Positions 1 through 5,744 of a stretch of DNA of 16,966 nucleotides are shown piece after piece (position 1 is the stretch's first letter; the number at the start of each line of letters is the position of its first letter). The position numbers and the translations under genes were made by a program. This DNA comes from Selenomonadaceae bacterium UBA3796 (lineage in GTDB: Bacteria > Bacillota > Negativicutes > Selenomonadales > Selenomonadaceae). The stretch is from contig DFES01000062.1 in assembly GCA_002369175.1 (NCBI GenBank), positions 1 through 16,966 of the forward strand, given 5' to 3'. The notes under the pieces are model-generated. The model searched no databases. It worked only from the letters and a program-made list of their open reading frames with translations, and had not been told where the DNA came from.

Positions 1-326
1 AAGAGGCTCTTTGCGATATCGGAAGCCGGCTCCACAGCATCCGTGGTAATGCCGTAGCCGTGGGAGATGATGGTCCGGATATCTTCCTCCTCCACCCCCT
101 CCGGTTCCAGGAGTTCCCTCACATGCTGGCAATGCTCCTGGGGAAATTTTTCGTAATCCACGTCGTGAAGCCAGCCGATGGCCTCCCAGTGTTCCTTGTC
201 CTCATGAAAATATTCTGCCATAGCTCCCATGGCAGCGCTGACACATGCCGCGTGGATGAAAAGATGTTCCTCCGTGGTGTGTTTTTTCAGTATCTCCTTG
301 GCTGTGGGCAGAGTTAATTTGCTCAT
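1..326 (-). CDS. HD-domain hydrolase, N-terminal part (gene runs off the left edge)
   Basis: Only the first 108 residues are present; the reading frame is still open at base 1, so the C-terminus is missing. The start is the ATG at 326-324, with GGAGGA (335-340) eight bases upstream. The protein has the opening metal ligands of an HD phosphohydrolase fold: His25 in a helix and the His54-Asp55 doublet in WLHDVDYEKFP, followed by His65, His68 and a later SHGYG motif around residue 88. This pattern fits the small stand-alone HD hydrolases of about 185-190 residues often annotated as HDIG or HAD-like hydrolases; the substrate cannot be told. The gene is divergent from the DUF554 gene across about 108 bp. 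An HD-family call is secure; any finer function is not. Confidence 0.85.
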   Translation of the reverse strand, partial: MSKLTLPTAKEILKKHTTEEHLFIHAACVSAAMGAMAEYFHEDKEHWEAIGWLHDVDYEKFPQEHCQHVRELLEPEGVEEEDIRTIISHGYGITTDAVEPASDIAKSL

Positions 327-363
327 GGACGGAATCCTCCTTCTTTGAGATAAAACAATATTT

Positions 364-372
364 ATTATAACA
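364..372 (-). promoter_or_regulatory. Extended -10 promoter for the HD-domain gene
   Basis: Reading the minus strand, TGT followed by TATAAT (364-369) gives an extended -10 element. No good -35 hexamer lies 16-18 bases upstream, which is tolerated by extended -10 promoters. The start codon at 326 would have a leader of about 30 bases. Assigned from the sequence pattern only. Confidence 0.45.
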
Positions 373-434
373 TACATTTCAACACACCATTCGATAAAAT
401 TTGAGCGTATTTGTCCGAAAGGAGGATGAAATAC

Positions 435-1124
435 ATGTTCGCGGTAATCGTCAACAGCATCGCCATTGTTTTGGGCTGCCTCATCGGCCTGCTGCTCCGC
501 AGAGGAATTCCTGAGAATACCTCAAATGCCCTGATGCAGGGACTTGGCATATGCACTGTTGTCATTGGCATACAGGGCGTGGTGCAGGAACAGAACATTC
601 TCATCATGATCATCGCCATTGTCGTCGGTATCTTCATCGGTGAATCCACAGACCTGGACGGGCGCATCAACCGATATGCCGAAAAAACCGCTTCCCGTTT
701 CAGCGGAAGCGGAGAGGGCGCCAAGATTGCCCATGCCTTTATTGCCTCCTGTCTCATCATGAACGTCGGAGCCATGGTCATTGTGGGATCGCTGAACGCG
801 GGACTCCGGGGCGATTTTGCCATGCTCTACACCAAATCCCTGCTGGACTTCATTTCAGGCATCATGATGAGCGCTGTCATGGGAATCGGTGTCATGGGCT
901 CTGCCGGATTCACCCTGGTTTTCCAAGGAGCTATTGTCCTTTTGGCAAACCACATCTCCCCCTATCTTTCCGATGCCGCCATTGCGGAACTCAACAGCAC
1001 AGGCTGCCTGATCATCATGGCTCTCGGGCTCAACATGGCGGGCATCACCAACCTGAAGGTCATCAATTACCTTCCGGCACTGCTTCTTGTTCCCCTGCTG
1101 CTGATGATGGTCAATTTTTTTTGA
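435..1124 (+). CDS. DUF554 family integral membrane protein
   Basis: A 229-residue, strongly hydrophobic protein with about six or seven predicted membrane segments, spread from the N-terminal MFAVIVNSIAIVLG helix to the C-terminal LPALLLVPLLLMMV helix. The charged stretch GESTDLDGRINRYAEK in the first third and the GLNMAGITNLKVINYLPA ending are typical of the DUF554 (YdfK-like) family, whose role is unknown. The open frame extends upstream to a TTG at 411, but the AGGAGG at 420-425 lies nine bases before the ATG at 435, and that start gives the usual family N-terminus, so 435 is chosen. Bases 327-434 hold no clear plus-strand promoter. The gene stands alone and ends just before the promoter region of the next plus-strand gene. 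Confidence 0.85.
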   Translation: MFAVIVNSIAIVLGCLIGLLLRRGIPENTSNALMQGLGICTVVIGIQGVVQEQNILIMIIAIVVGIFIGESTDLDGRINRYAEKTASRFSGSGEGAKIAHAFIASCLIMNVGAMVIVGSLNAGLRGDFAMLYTKSLLDFISGIMMSAVMGIGVMGSAGFTLVFQGAIVLLANHISPYLSDAAIAELNSTGCLIIMALGLNMAGITNLKVINYLPALLLVPLLLMMVNFF

Positions 1125-1126
1125 TT

Positions 1127-1160
1127 TTGTCATGATTCTGTCACATATCTATGGCATAAT
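1127..1160 (+). promoter_or_regulatory. Pho-box-like promoter of the small secreted protein gene
   Basis: TTGTCAT (1127-1133), four bases, then CTGTCAC (1138-1144) makes two 7-bp direct repeats in the 11-bp register of an enterobacterial PhoB box (consensus CTGTCAT half-sites four bases apart). Exactly ten bases after the second repeat is CATAAT (1155-1160), a plausible -10 at the spacing seen in PhoB-activated promoters, where the box replaces the -35. A start near 1167 would give a leader of about 109 bases. The match is visible in the sequence; that a PhoB-type regulator binds it in this organism is inference. The box begins three bases after the stop codon of the DUF554 gene. Confidence 0.45.
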
Positions 1161-1187
1161 TCTATTAGAGTGTTGAAGAACGAAAAC

Positions 1188-1229
1188 GGTGCGTTGCAGC
1201 GATAACGTGCCGGAGTTTTCCAACGCCCC
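1188..1229 (+). other. Hairpin in the leader of the small secreted protein mRNA
   Basis: GGTGCGTTG (1188-1196) can pair with CAACGCCCC (1221-1229) in eight of nine positions, closing a 24-base loop. It would sit about 20 bases into the predicted leader and well upstream of the ribosome site at 1264-1268. It is not followed by a T-run, so it is not a terminator; it may stabilise the transcript or be incidental. Confidence 0.3.
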
Positions 1230-1275
1230 TTATACCAAGAAAATGATATATAAGCATTGGAATGGAGGATGCAAC

Positions 1276-1485
1276 ATGAAAAAGAAAATCGCACTTATGG
1301 TAATCGCTGTGATGGCAGCAACTTCCTTGCAGGTCTTCGCTGCGGAGAGCAGCGGCAACGAAGATTCTCCCTGCGGTCCGAACGGATGCCCCTACTACCG
1401 GGATGGGCAGGGTTACCATGGAGACGGCCAGTGCTACGACGGCGGCCATCATCGTCGCTACGGCAGGGGCTGCTGGAACAACTGA
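1276..1485 (+). CDS. Small secreted Cys/His/Gly-rich protein, family unknown
   Basis: A 69-residue protein with a clear signal peptide: basic MKKK, a hydrophobic core, and a likely signal peptidase I site after VFA (residues 20-22). The mature part of about 47 residues is hydrophilic and rich in Gly, Tyr, His and Arg, with four cysteines (33, 38, 53, 66), a CGPNGC motif and a Gly-Tyr-His-Gly run ending in His58-His59. There is no transmembrane segment, lipobox or sortase motif. GGAGG at 1264-1268 lies seven bases before the ATG. The composition suggests a disulfide-bonded or metal-binding small exported protein, but no family is recognised. It is preceded by a Pho-box-like promoter and followed within nine bases by a strong terminator, so it is probably transcribed alone. 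Confidence 0.8.
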   Translation: MKKKIALMVIAVMAATSLQVFAAESSGNEDSPCGPNGCPYYRDGQGYHGDGQCYDGGHHRRYGRGCWNN

Positions 1486-1493
1486 CATGACGT

Positions 1494-1539
1494 GATGAAA
1501 AAAAGCTGGCAGATTTTTTCCTGCCAGCTTTTTTTCATC
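1494..1539. terminator. Bidirectional intrinsic terminator between converging genes
   Basis: A perfect 19-bp stem (1494-1512 with 1521-1539) around an eight-base loop. Seven A/T pairs inside the stem place a T-run after the GC-rich core (AGCTGGCAG/CTGCCAGCT) on both strands. It ends the small secreted protein transcript rightward and the yacL transcript leftward; its right arm overlaps the yacL stop codon. Confidence 0.92.
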
Positions 1540-2689
1540 ACACCCTTGGTTTCGCGAAGATCATGCGTCCTGCTGCGGTCTGCAAGGCGGAGGTAACTTC
1601 CACACTGATGGTGTTGTTGATATGGCGGCGGCCATTCTCGATAACGATCATTGTGCCATCATCAAGATAGGCAACTCCCTGACCGGGCTCCTTGCCATCC
1701 TTCACCACCGTGACCTGCATGCTCTCGCCGGGAATGACCACAGGCTTCACCGCATTGGAAAGTTCATTGATATTGAGAACCTCCACTCCGCGAAGCTGCG
1801 CCACTTTGTTGAGATTGAAGTCATTGGTGACGATCTTTCCGCCCACCTGCTGCCCCAGACGCACGAGCTTGGAGTCAACTTCGGCAATATCCTCAAAGTC
1901 CACATTCGTGATCTCCACCTTGAGCTTGTTGGATTCTGTGCGGATCTTCTGGAGAATATCCAGACCACGCCTCCCACGGATGCGCTTCAGTGCATCCGCA
2001 GAATCGGCAATGTGCTGAAGCTCTTCCAGGACAAAGACCGGAATGAGCAGTGTCCCCTCCAAAAATCCGGTTTCACAGATATCCGCAATGCGCCCGTCAA
2101 TGATGACACTGGTATCCAGGAGTTTATACCGCTTGTCCTCTGCCAGAACACTTCCCGGCAGCTTGGCGGATGTCTTCTCCTTGTCCTTCGGCCGCATGGC
2201 CTCCTTCAGCGCCTTTGGAATCCCGTCGAAGAGACTTCCGATTTCCTTGCGTTTCTTGATGGTGATGTGTATGCCAAGATATCCCAGGACAATGCTGAAT
2301 ACTACGGGAATATAATCTCCCACAGCGGGAATTTTTGCAAAGGAATAACTCAGAAGGTTCGCAATGACAAGTCCAATGGACAGGCCGCAGGCACCTGCAA
2401 TGACATCATGGATCGGCATCTTGTTGAACTGCATTTCCACCCAGACATTGAATCGTTTGAGCTGCCGAATCAGGAATGATGAAATGAAAAAACCTATGAA
2501 TCCACCAAAAGCTGCTCCCACCAAAATGCAAAGCATGCTCGCCAAGGTGAGCTTGAAGATCCCCATATCCATTTTCAAGATCTCTGTGCTGATGAAAAGC
2601 GTCAGTGCCGGACTGGCAAGATGCAGCAATGCACCGCCAACCATAGCCAGCAACAGGGCAATGATAATACGCAAAATTCTGTCAAGCAT
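1538..2689 (-). CDS. yacL: YacL-like PIN/TRAM domain membrane protein
   Basis: A 383-residue protein with four N-terminal membrane segments (about residues 5-30, 45-75, 95-115 and 125-145), a PIN nuclease domain (about 188-310) and a C-terminal TRAM domain (about 322-380). PIN acidic residues are visible: Asp192 in LLDTSVIIDGRI, Glu223 in VLEELQ, Asp272 and Asp290 in VTNDFNLNKVA. The layout matches YacL/PilT-N-terminal proteins, thought to be membrane-tethered RNA-binding or RNA-cleaving proteins. The frame also has an in-frame GTG at 2698, but it lies inside the AGGAGG (2698-2703); the ATG at 2689 has that site eight bases upstream and is preferred. It follows carD, as in many Firmicutes, but the ispD-ispF genes that often come next are not here; the transcript ends at the shared terminator. 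Confidence 0.93.
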   Translation of the reverse strand: MLDRILRIIIALLLAMVGGALLHLASPALTLFISTEILKMDMGIFKLTLASMLCILVGAAFGGFIGFFISSFLIRQLKRFNVWVEMQFNKMPIHDVIAGACGLSIGLVIANLLSYSFAKIPAVGDYIPVVFSIVLGYLGIHITIKKRKEIGSLFDGIPKALKEAMRPKDKEKTSAKLPGSVLAEDKRYKLLDTSVIIDGRIADICETGFLEGTLLIPVFVLEELQHIADSADALKRIRGRRGLDILQKIRTESNKLKVEITNVDFEDIAEVDSKLVRLGQQVGGKIVTNDFNLNKVAQLRGVEVLNINELSNAVKPVVIPGESMQVTVVKDGKEPGQGVAYLDDGTMIVIENGRRHINNTISVEVTSALQTAAGRMIFAKPRV

Positions 2690-2713
2690 CCTTTTCACCT
2701 CCTTCCCTGTAGT

Positions 2714-2722
2714 ATCATAACA
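2714..2722 (-). promoter_or_regulatory. Extended -10 promoter for yacL
   Basis: On the minus strand TGT-TATGAT forms an extended -10 element (TATGAT at 2714-2719). It sits just downstream of the carD terminator and would give yacL a short leader of about 20 bases. No strong -35 is visible. It suggests yacL is transcribed separately from carD. Confidence 0.45.
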
Positions 2723-2730
2723 CTTATTTG

Positions 2731-2779
2731 CAAAAAAAGAAATTCAAACAGATTTGCCGTGCGAAATCTGTCTGAATTT
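2731..2779 (-). terminator. Intrinsic terminator downstream of carD
   Basis: Read leftward, a 16-bp stem (2764-2779 with 2740-2755, one G-T pair) with an eight-base loop is followed by CTTTTTTTG (2731-2739). It lies between the carD stop at 2853 and the yacL promoter, so it should separate the two transcripts. Confidence 0.8.
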
Positions 2780-2852
2780 ATCCATGAGATCCACCAGTGT
2801 ACCATAGCGGTGAGACCAGAGCCGTACCGGACGCATCGAAAAACGCGGACTG

Positions 2853-3344
2853 CTAACCCGCAGATCCTTTCAGCACAAGCTCCTTCAACCACTTCTCCAC
2901 TTCATCCGGCTCTTTTTCACAAGCATAGACCAACTCGCTCACGAGAATCTGCTTCGCCAGATCCATGAGACGCTTCTCTCCGCTGGAAATGCGACGCTGC
3001 TTATCCTGTTGGATGAGATTGCGAGCCACTGCCGCAACATCACAAAGATTCCCCGTCTTCATGCGCTCCAGATTTGCATGAAACCTTTTATTCCAGCTTC
3101 CCATCATGCGCTCCGGTTTGGATCGAAGCACCTGCAAGACCTCCTGCACCTGCTCCTCGGAAATAATATCACGCAATCCGATATGATCCGCATTATCCAC
3201 CGGAATCATGACCTTGAGATTTCCCATAGGAAGCTTGAGCACGTAATAAGACTTATCCTCTCCCAAAACCTCGCACTGCTCGATTCCTGCAATCACTCCG
3301 GCACCGTGCATCGGATAGACTACCCTATCACCTACCTTGAGCAA
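2853..3344 (-). CDS. carD: CarD family transcription regulator
   Basis: A 163-residue CarD/CdnL-type protein. The N-terminal half holds the RNA-polymerase-interacting domain (about 1-60: LKVGDRVVYPMHGAGVIAGI, then YYVLKLPMGNLKVMIPVDN), which binds the beta subunit; the helical C-terminal half (about 62-160, with WNKRFHANLERMKTGN) matches the DNA-contacting domain. CarD-family proteins bind RNA polymerase at promoters and stabilise open complexes. An ATG at 3377 is also in frame, but AGGAGG (3353-3358) lies inside that extension and is eight bases before the TTG at 3344; starting there gives the canonical family N-terminus. The neighbour yacL is a common partner of carD in Firmicutes. Confidence 0.93.
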   Translation of the reverse strand: MLKVGDRVVYPMHGAGVIAGIEQCEVLGEDKSYYVLKLPMGNLKVMIPVDNADHIGLRDIISEEQVQEVLQVLRSKPERMMGSWNKRFHANLERMKTGNLCDVAAVARNLIQQDKQRRISSGEKRLMDLAKQILVSELVYACEKEPDEVEKWLKELVLKGSAG

Positions 3345-3382
3345 AGACCCCACCTCCTGTGAGAACTGTGTCCACATGATTC

Positions 3383-3391
3383 ATTATAACA
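3383..3391 (-). promoter_or_regulatory. Extended -10 promoter for carD
   Basis: Minus-strand TGT-TATAAT (TATAAT at 3383-3388) is a perfect -10 with an extended TGn. The -35 region is poor. The transcript would start near 3376, giving a leader of about 30 bases that contains the AGGAGG used by the TTG start of carD. Confidence 0.55.
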
Positions 3392-3585
3392 CAATTCCTG
3401 CAGAATTGGCGAGTCCTAAATTTATTAATTTTAGCATGTAAAATAAAATACGTCAACCATATGACGATATATTTTAAACGATATATTTCTATACTGGTGA
3501 ACCGTAAAATTTACGAATGAGTTGCAAATCATTCGCGGTATATGCAGAAGCTGTAAATATTTCCCTGCACTTCCTTTGGTAAATA
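3389..3585. other. AT-rich intergenic region between tcdA and carD
   Basis: About 200 bases of clearly lower GC than the flanks, with no believable ORF. It contains a tandem pair of ACGATATATTT (3464-3474 and 3478-3488, 14-bp period), an inverted repeat CGTCA/TGACG (3451-3455 and 3462-3466) next to it, and a 7-bp hairpin CGAATGA/TCATTCG near 3515-3537. None is followed by a convincing T-run on the minus strand, so the tcdA terminator is not identified. The repeats lie about 65-100 bases upstream of the carD -10 and might be regulator sites, but this is unproven. Confidence 0.35.
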
Positions 3586-4326
3586 TTAACGGCTTCCAGT
3601 ATACCGAAGGCCAATATCCTTCACAACCTCGCCGGCCAAAATCAATCCCGCCACAGAGGGAACAAAAGAAATGCTGCCGGGCACACGCTCCCTTGCGCCT
3701 CCATCGGCTCCCGGAATCTGCCTGGGGGCTTCACGGGAACAGACGACCTTGAGCTTCTCCACACCATGCTCCCTAAGCTTTTTTCGCATGATCCGTGCGA
3801 GGGGATCCACATTGGTCTTGTAAATATCCGTCACCTCAAACGCCGTAGGATCCAGTTTGTTCCCTGCCCCCATGCTGCAGATGATGGGAATCCCCCGCCT
3901 TTGGCACTGCAAAACCAGATCGATTTTCCCTGTCACGGTGTCAATCGCATCCACCACATAATCATAGGGCCAAAGGAAAAAATGCTCTGCCCTTTCCGGC
4001 AGGTAAAACTCATCAACGACATCAACCACAGCCGAGGGATTGATGTCCAGGACGCGCTGGCGCATGACCTCTGCCTTTTTTTGGCCAATGGTTTTCGTTG
4101 TGGCCGGAAGCTGACGATTGATATTCGTAACACTGACCACATCGTGATCCACAAGCACCAGATGCCCAACGCCTGACCTGGCCAGCCCTTCCACAACGAA
4201 GGAACCTACACCGCCTATGCCAAATACTGCAACCGTGCTTTCCGACAGTCTCTCCCTGGCCTTCCTGCCCAAAAGCATCTCCGTCCTAGAAAGCCAGTCC
4301 AAATTCTCTTTCCGCTCAGTTTCCAT
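3586..4326 (-). CDS. tcdA: tRNA threonylcarbamoyladenosine dehydratase (ThiF/HesA/E1-like family)
   Basis: A 246-residue E1-like adenylating enzyme. The nucleotide-binding GIGGVGSFVVEGLARSG (about 36-52) and the VDHDVVSVTNINRQ segment (59-72) with Asp60, Asn68 and Arg71 are the ThiF-family ATP site; DAIDTVTGK (127-134) supplies the later metal-site Asp. Cys196 in VVCSREAP and the PGSISFVPSVAGLILAGEVV block near the C-terminus match the TcdA (YgdL/CsdL) branch, which cyclises t6A37 in tRNAs to ct6A. It lacks the CXXC zinc motifs of ThiF/MoeB. The ATG at 4326 overlaps the end of ftsZ by 11 bp and has no clear Shine-Dalgarno sequence, suggesting translational coupling. The exact branch is inferred from motifs and length (E. 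coli TcdA is 268 residues). Confidence 0.85.
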   Translation of the reverse strand: METERKENLDWLSRTEMLLGRKARERLSESTVAVFGIGGVGSFVVEGLARSGVGHLVLVDHDVVSVTNINRQLPATTKTIGQKKAEVMRQRVLDINPSAVVDVVDEFYLPERAEHFFLWPYDYVVDAIDTVTGKIDLVLQCQRRGIPIICSMGAGNKLDPTAFEVTDIYKTNVDPLARIMRKKLREHGVEKLKVVCSREAPRQIPGADGGARERVPGSISFVPSVAGLILAGEVVKDIGLRYTGSR

Positions 4327-5470
4327 TGTTGAAATCCGTAATCTTGAAAGCCGGAATTGCGAAAGCATCGCCTGACGGCCTCAACTGGGGTTTGTTCATG
4401 AAATCCGGCGTATTGAGATTGAACCCCTGCTGCACAGCATCCTGGCTTTTGGGAACTTCTGCCTTCGGCGCCTTGAGCGCCGTGCTTCCGACAAAGTCCG
4501 TAGCGATGATCGTCGCCTGGATCGTCCCTTCCATGCTGTTATCGACCACAACGCCAAAGATGATATTCACCTCAGGATCCGTATTCTCAAAAATATACTT
4601 CGTCGCCTCATCCACATCCCAAAGACTCAAAGTCTCATCCGCCGTGATGTTCAGGATAATTCCCCGTGCGCCCTGCAGGGATTTTTCGATCAAGGGACTT
4701 GCCACGGCCTGTTTCACCGCATCTACAGCGCTGCGCTTGCTCTGGCCGATGCCCAGAAGAGCATCGCTGCTCTCGCTCTGACGGAAAATCGTCGTAACAT
4801 CGGCAAAGTCCACATTGACCACACCCGTGGTCAGAATCAGCTCCGTCACACAGCGAATCGCCTGTTTCAATACTTCATCCGCTGCCTTGAAGGCATTTAC
4901 GAGGGAAAGCTTCGTTGTCTGGAGTTTCATCAGGTTGTCATTTTGTACGGCAATCAAGGCATCCATATGGGACTGCATTTTTACAATCCCCTCGTTGGCC
5001 GTCTTCTTCTTCCTCGGCCCCTCAAAGGAAAACGGCACCGTCACCACACCGATGACGAGAATGCCCAGTTCCTTCGCAATGCGCGCCACAATCGGCGCAG
5101 CTCCCGTACCTGCACCGCCTCCCATGCCTGCAGTGACAAAGATAAGGTCTGCCCCGCGCATCATGGCCTTGATTTTTCTCTCATCTGCCTTGGCTGCCTG
5201 CTCTCCAAGGGCAATGTTTCCACCCGTTCCACGACCCCTTGTAATGGCTTCGCCAATTTGCAGGGTCTTCACGCCTGCCGCTTCCATAATGGCCAACTGC
5301 TTCTCGTCCGTGTTCACGGCTACCAGGTCAATATCGGAGAAATCGCTCTGGGCCATGCGCAAAAGCACACTGTTGCCGCCGCCTCCCACACCGAACACCT
5401 TTATTGTAACGATTGATCTCCGGATTGCCGTATCATCTGCCGCCATAGAAACCAGGCTCCTCCCGTTCAT
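4316..5470 (-). CDS. ftsZ: FtsZ-like cell division GTPase, divergent
   Basis: A 384-residue tubulin-fold GTPase that polymerises into the division ring. Visible elements: T1 loop GVGGGGNS (27-34), TRGRGTGGN in place of the T3 loop TRGLGAGxNPE (77-85), T4 signature GGGAGTG (117-123), FEG (149-151), guanine-contacting Asn177-Asp178, T7 catalytic loop NVDFAD (219-224), a linker rich in Pro and Lys, and a C-terminal tail with IPAF (372-375), as in the FtsA/ZipA-binding peptide. The frame extends to 5527, but the ATG at 5470 has a G-run (5477-5482) six bases upstream and is preferred; the ATG at 5446 is possible. Several usually invariant residues differ (see findings), and no ftsA or other division-cluster gene is adjacent, so this may be a second ftsZ. 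It overlaps tcdA by 11 bp. Confidence 0.88.
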   Translation of the reverse strand: MNGRSLVSMAADDTAIRRSIVTIKVFGVGGGGNSVLLRMAQSDFSDIDLVAVNTDEKQLAIMEAAGVKTLQIGEAITRGRGTGGNIALGEQAAKADERKIKAMMRGADLIFVTAGMGGGAGTGAAPIVARIAKELGILVIGVVTVPFSFEGPRKKKTANEGIVKMQSHMDALIAVQNDNLMKLQTTKLSLVNAFKAADEVLKQAIRCVTELILTTGVVNVDFADVTTIFRQSESSDALLGIGQSKRSAVDAVKQAVASPLIEKSLQGARGIILNITADETLSLWDVDEATKYIFENTDPEVNIIFGVVVDNSMEGTIQATIIATDFVGSTALKAPKAEVPKSQDAVQQGFNLNTPDFMNKPQLRPSGDAFAIPAFKITDFNNGN

Positions 5471-5475
5471 GATAT

Positions 5476-5494
5476 CCCCCCCGAATTCTTCGGG
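5476..5494 (-). promoter_or_regulatory. Hairpin overlapping the ftsZ ribosome-binding site
   Basis: CCCGAA (5489-5494 read leftward) can pair with TTCGGG (5480-5485) around a three-base loop, directly abutting and partly including the G-run that serves as the only plausible ribosome site for the ATG at 5470. Pairing could limit ribosome access. Seen as complementarity only; regulation is inferred. Confidence 0.35.
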
Positions 5495-5520
5495 TATGCT
5501 AAGTCTACTCGTTATGAATT

Positions 5521-5555
5521 GTTTCAATCCACGTCGGTATTTTCAGGAGCACGAC
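5521..5555 (-). repeat. Solitary CRISPR-repeat-like 35-mer (type I-C-like ends)
   Basis: Read leftward, the sequence starts GTCG and ends GTGGATTGAAAC, which are the two ends of common type I-C repeats. The plus strand reads GTTTCAATCCACG. The inner stem expected in a real repeat is not conserved (TGCTCCTGAAAATACC), no second copy or spacer pattern follows, and there are no cas genes in the window. It could be a decayed single repeat, part of a mobile-element end, or chance. Confidence 0.25.
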
Positions 5556-5570
5556 AAGCCATATCGCGCG

Positions 5571-5672
5571 GATTGACTTCTTGTGGGTGGGGGATACCGC
5601 TTCGCTCCGCCCCCACCCACGCGATACAGGCTCTCACTCCCGCTTATGGAAGCGGGAGACTCATTCAGTGTT
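5571..5672 (-). mobile_element. Palindromic remnant resembling an IS200/IS605 right end (no transposase)
   Basis: Two near-adjacent perfect hairpins: a 9-bp stem CTCCCGCTT/AAGCGGGAG with a four-base loop (5637-5658), and an 11-bp stem GTGGGTGGGGG/CCCCCACCCAC with a 16-base loop (5583-5620). On the minus strand the second is followed by AAGAAGTCAAT. Outer CGCGATA (5620-5626) and TATCGCG (5562-5568) add a further arm. Neither hairpin is followed by a T-run, so they are not terminators. A GAATGAGTCTCCC...GGGAG hairpin followed by a GTGGGTGGGGG hairpin and a TCAA cleavage-like site is the arrangement seen at the right ends of IS200/IS605-family elements and their TnpB guide-RNA scaffolds. No tnpA or tnpB is present, so this would be a solo end or a MITE-like (PATE) element. 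Confidence 0.4.
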
Positions 5673-5744
5673 GAAATGATTTCTATCCTTAATATTTAAA
5701 TCATATTCGTGAATTTTACATGAAATCCTCTATTTCGGACAGAC

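Noticed and set aside
411..434. Upstream TTG start for the DUF554 protein
   Set aside because: The AGGAGG lies inside this extension and is correctly spaced for the ATG at 435, which also gives the normal family N-terminus.
3515..3537. CGAATGA/TCATTCG hairpin as tcdA terminator
   Set aside because: Only a 7-bp stem and no T-run on the minus strand.
3490..3603. Distant inverted pair TATACTGG/CCAGTATA flanking the tcdA 3' end
   Set aside because: Eight-base arms almost 100 bases apart in AT-rich DNA are expected by chance and are not linked to a mobile gene.
5583..5658. The two upstream-ftsZ hairpins as intrinsic terminators
   Set aside because: Neither is followed by a T-run on either strand, and the minus-strand unit upstream already has a good terminator at 5745-5776.
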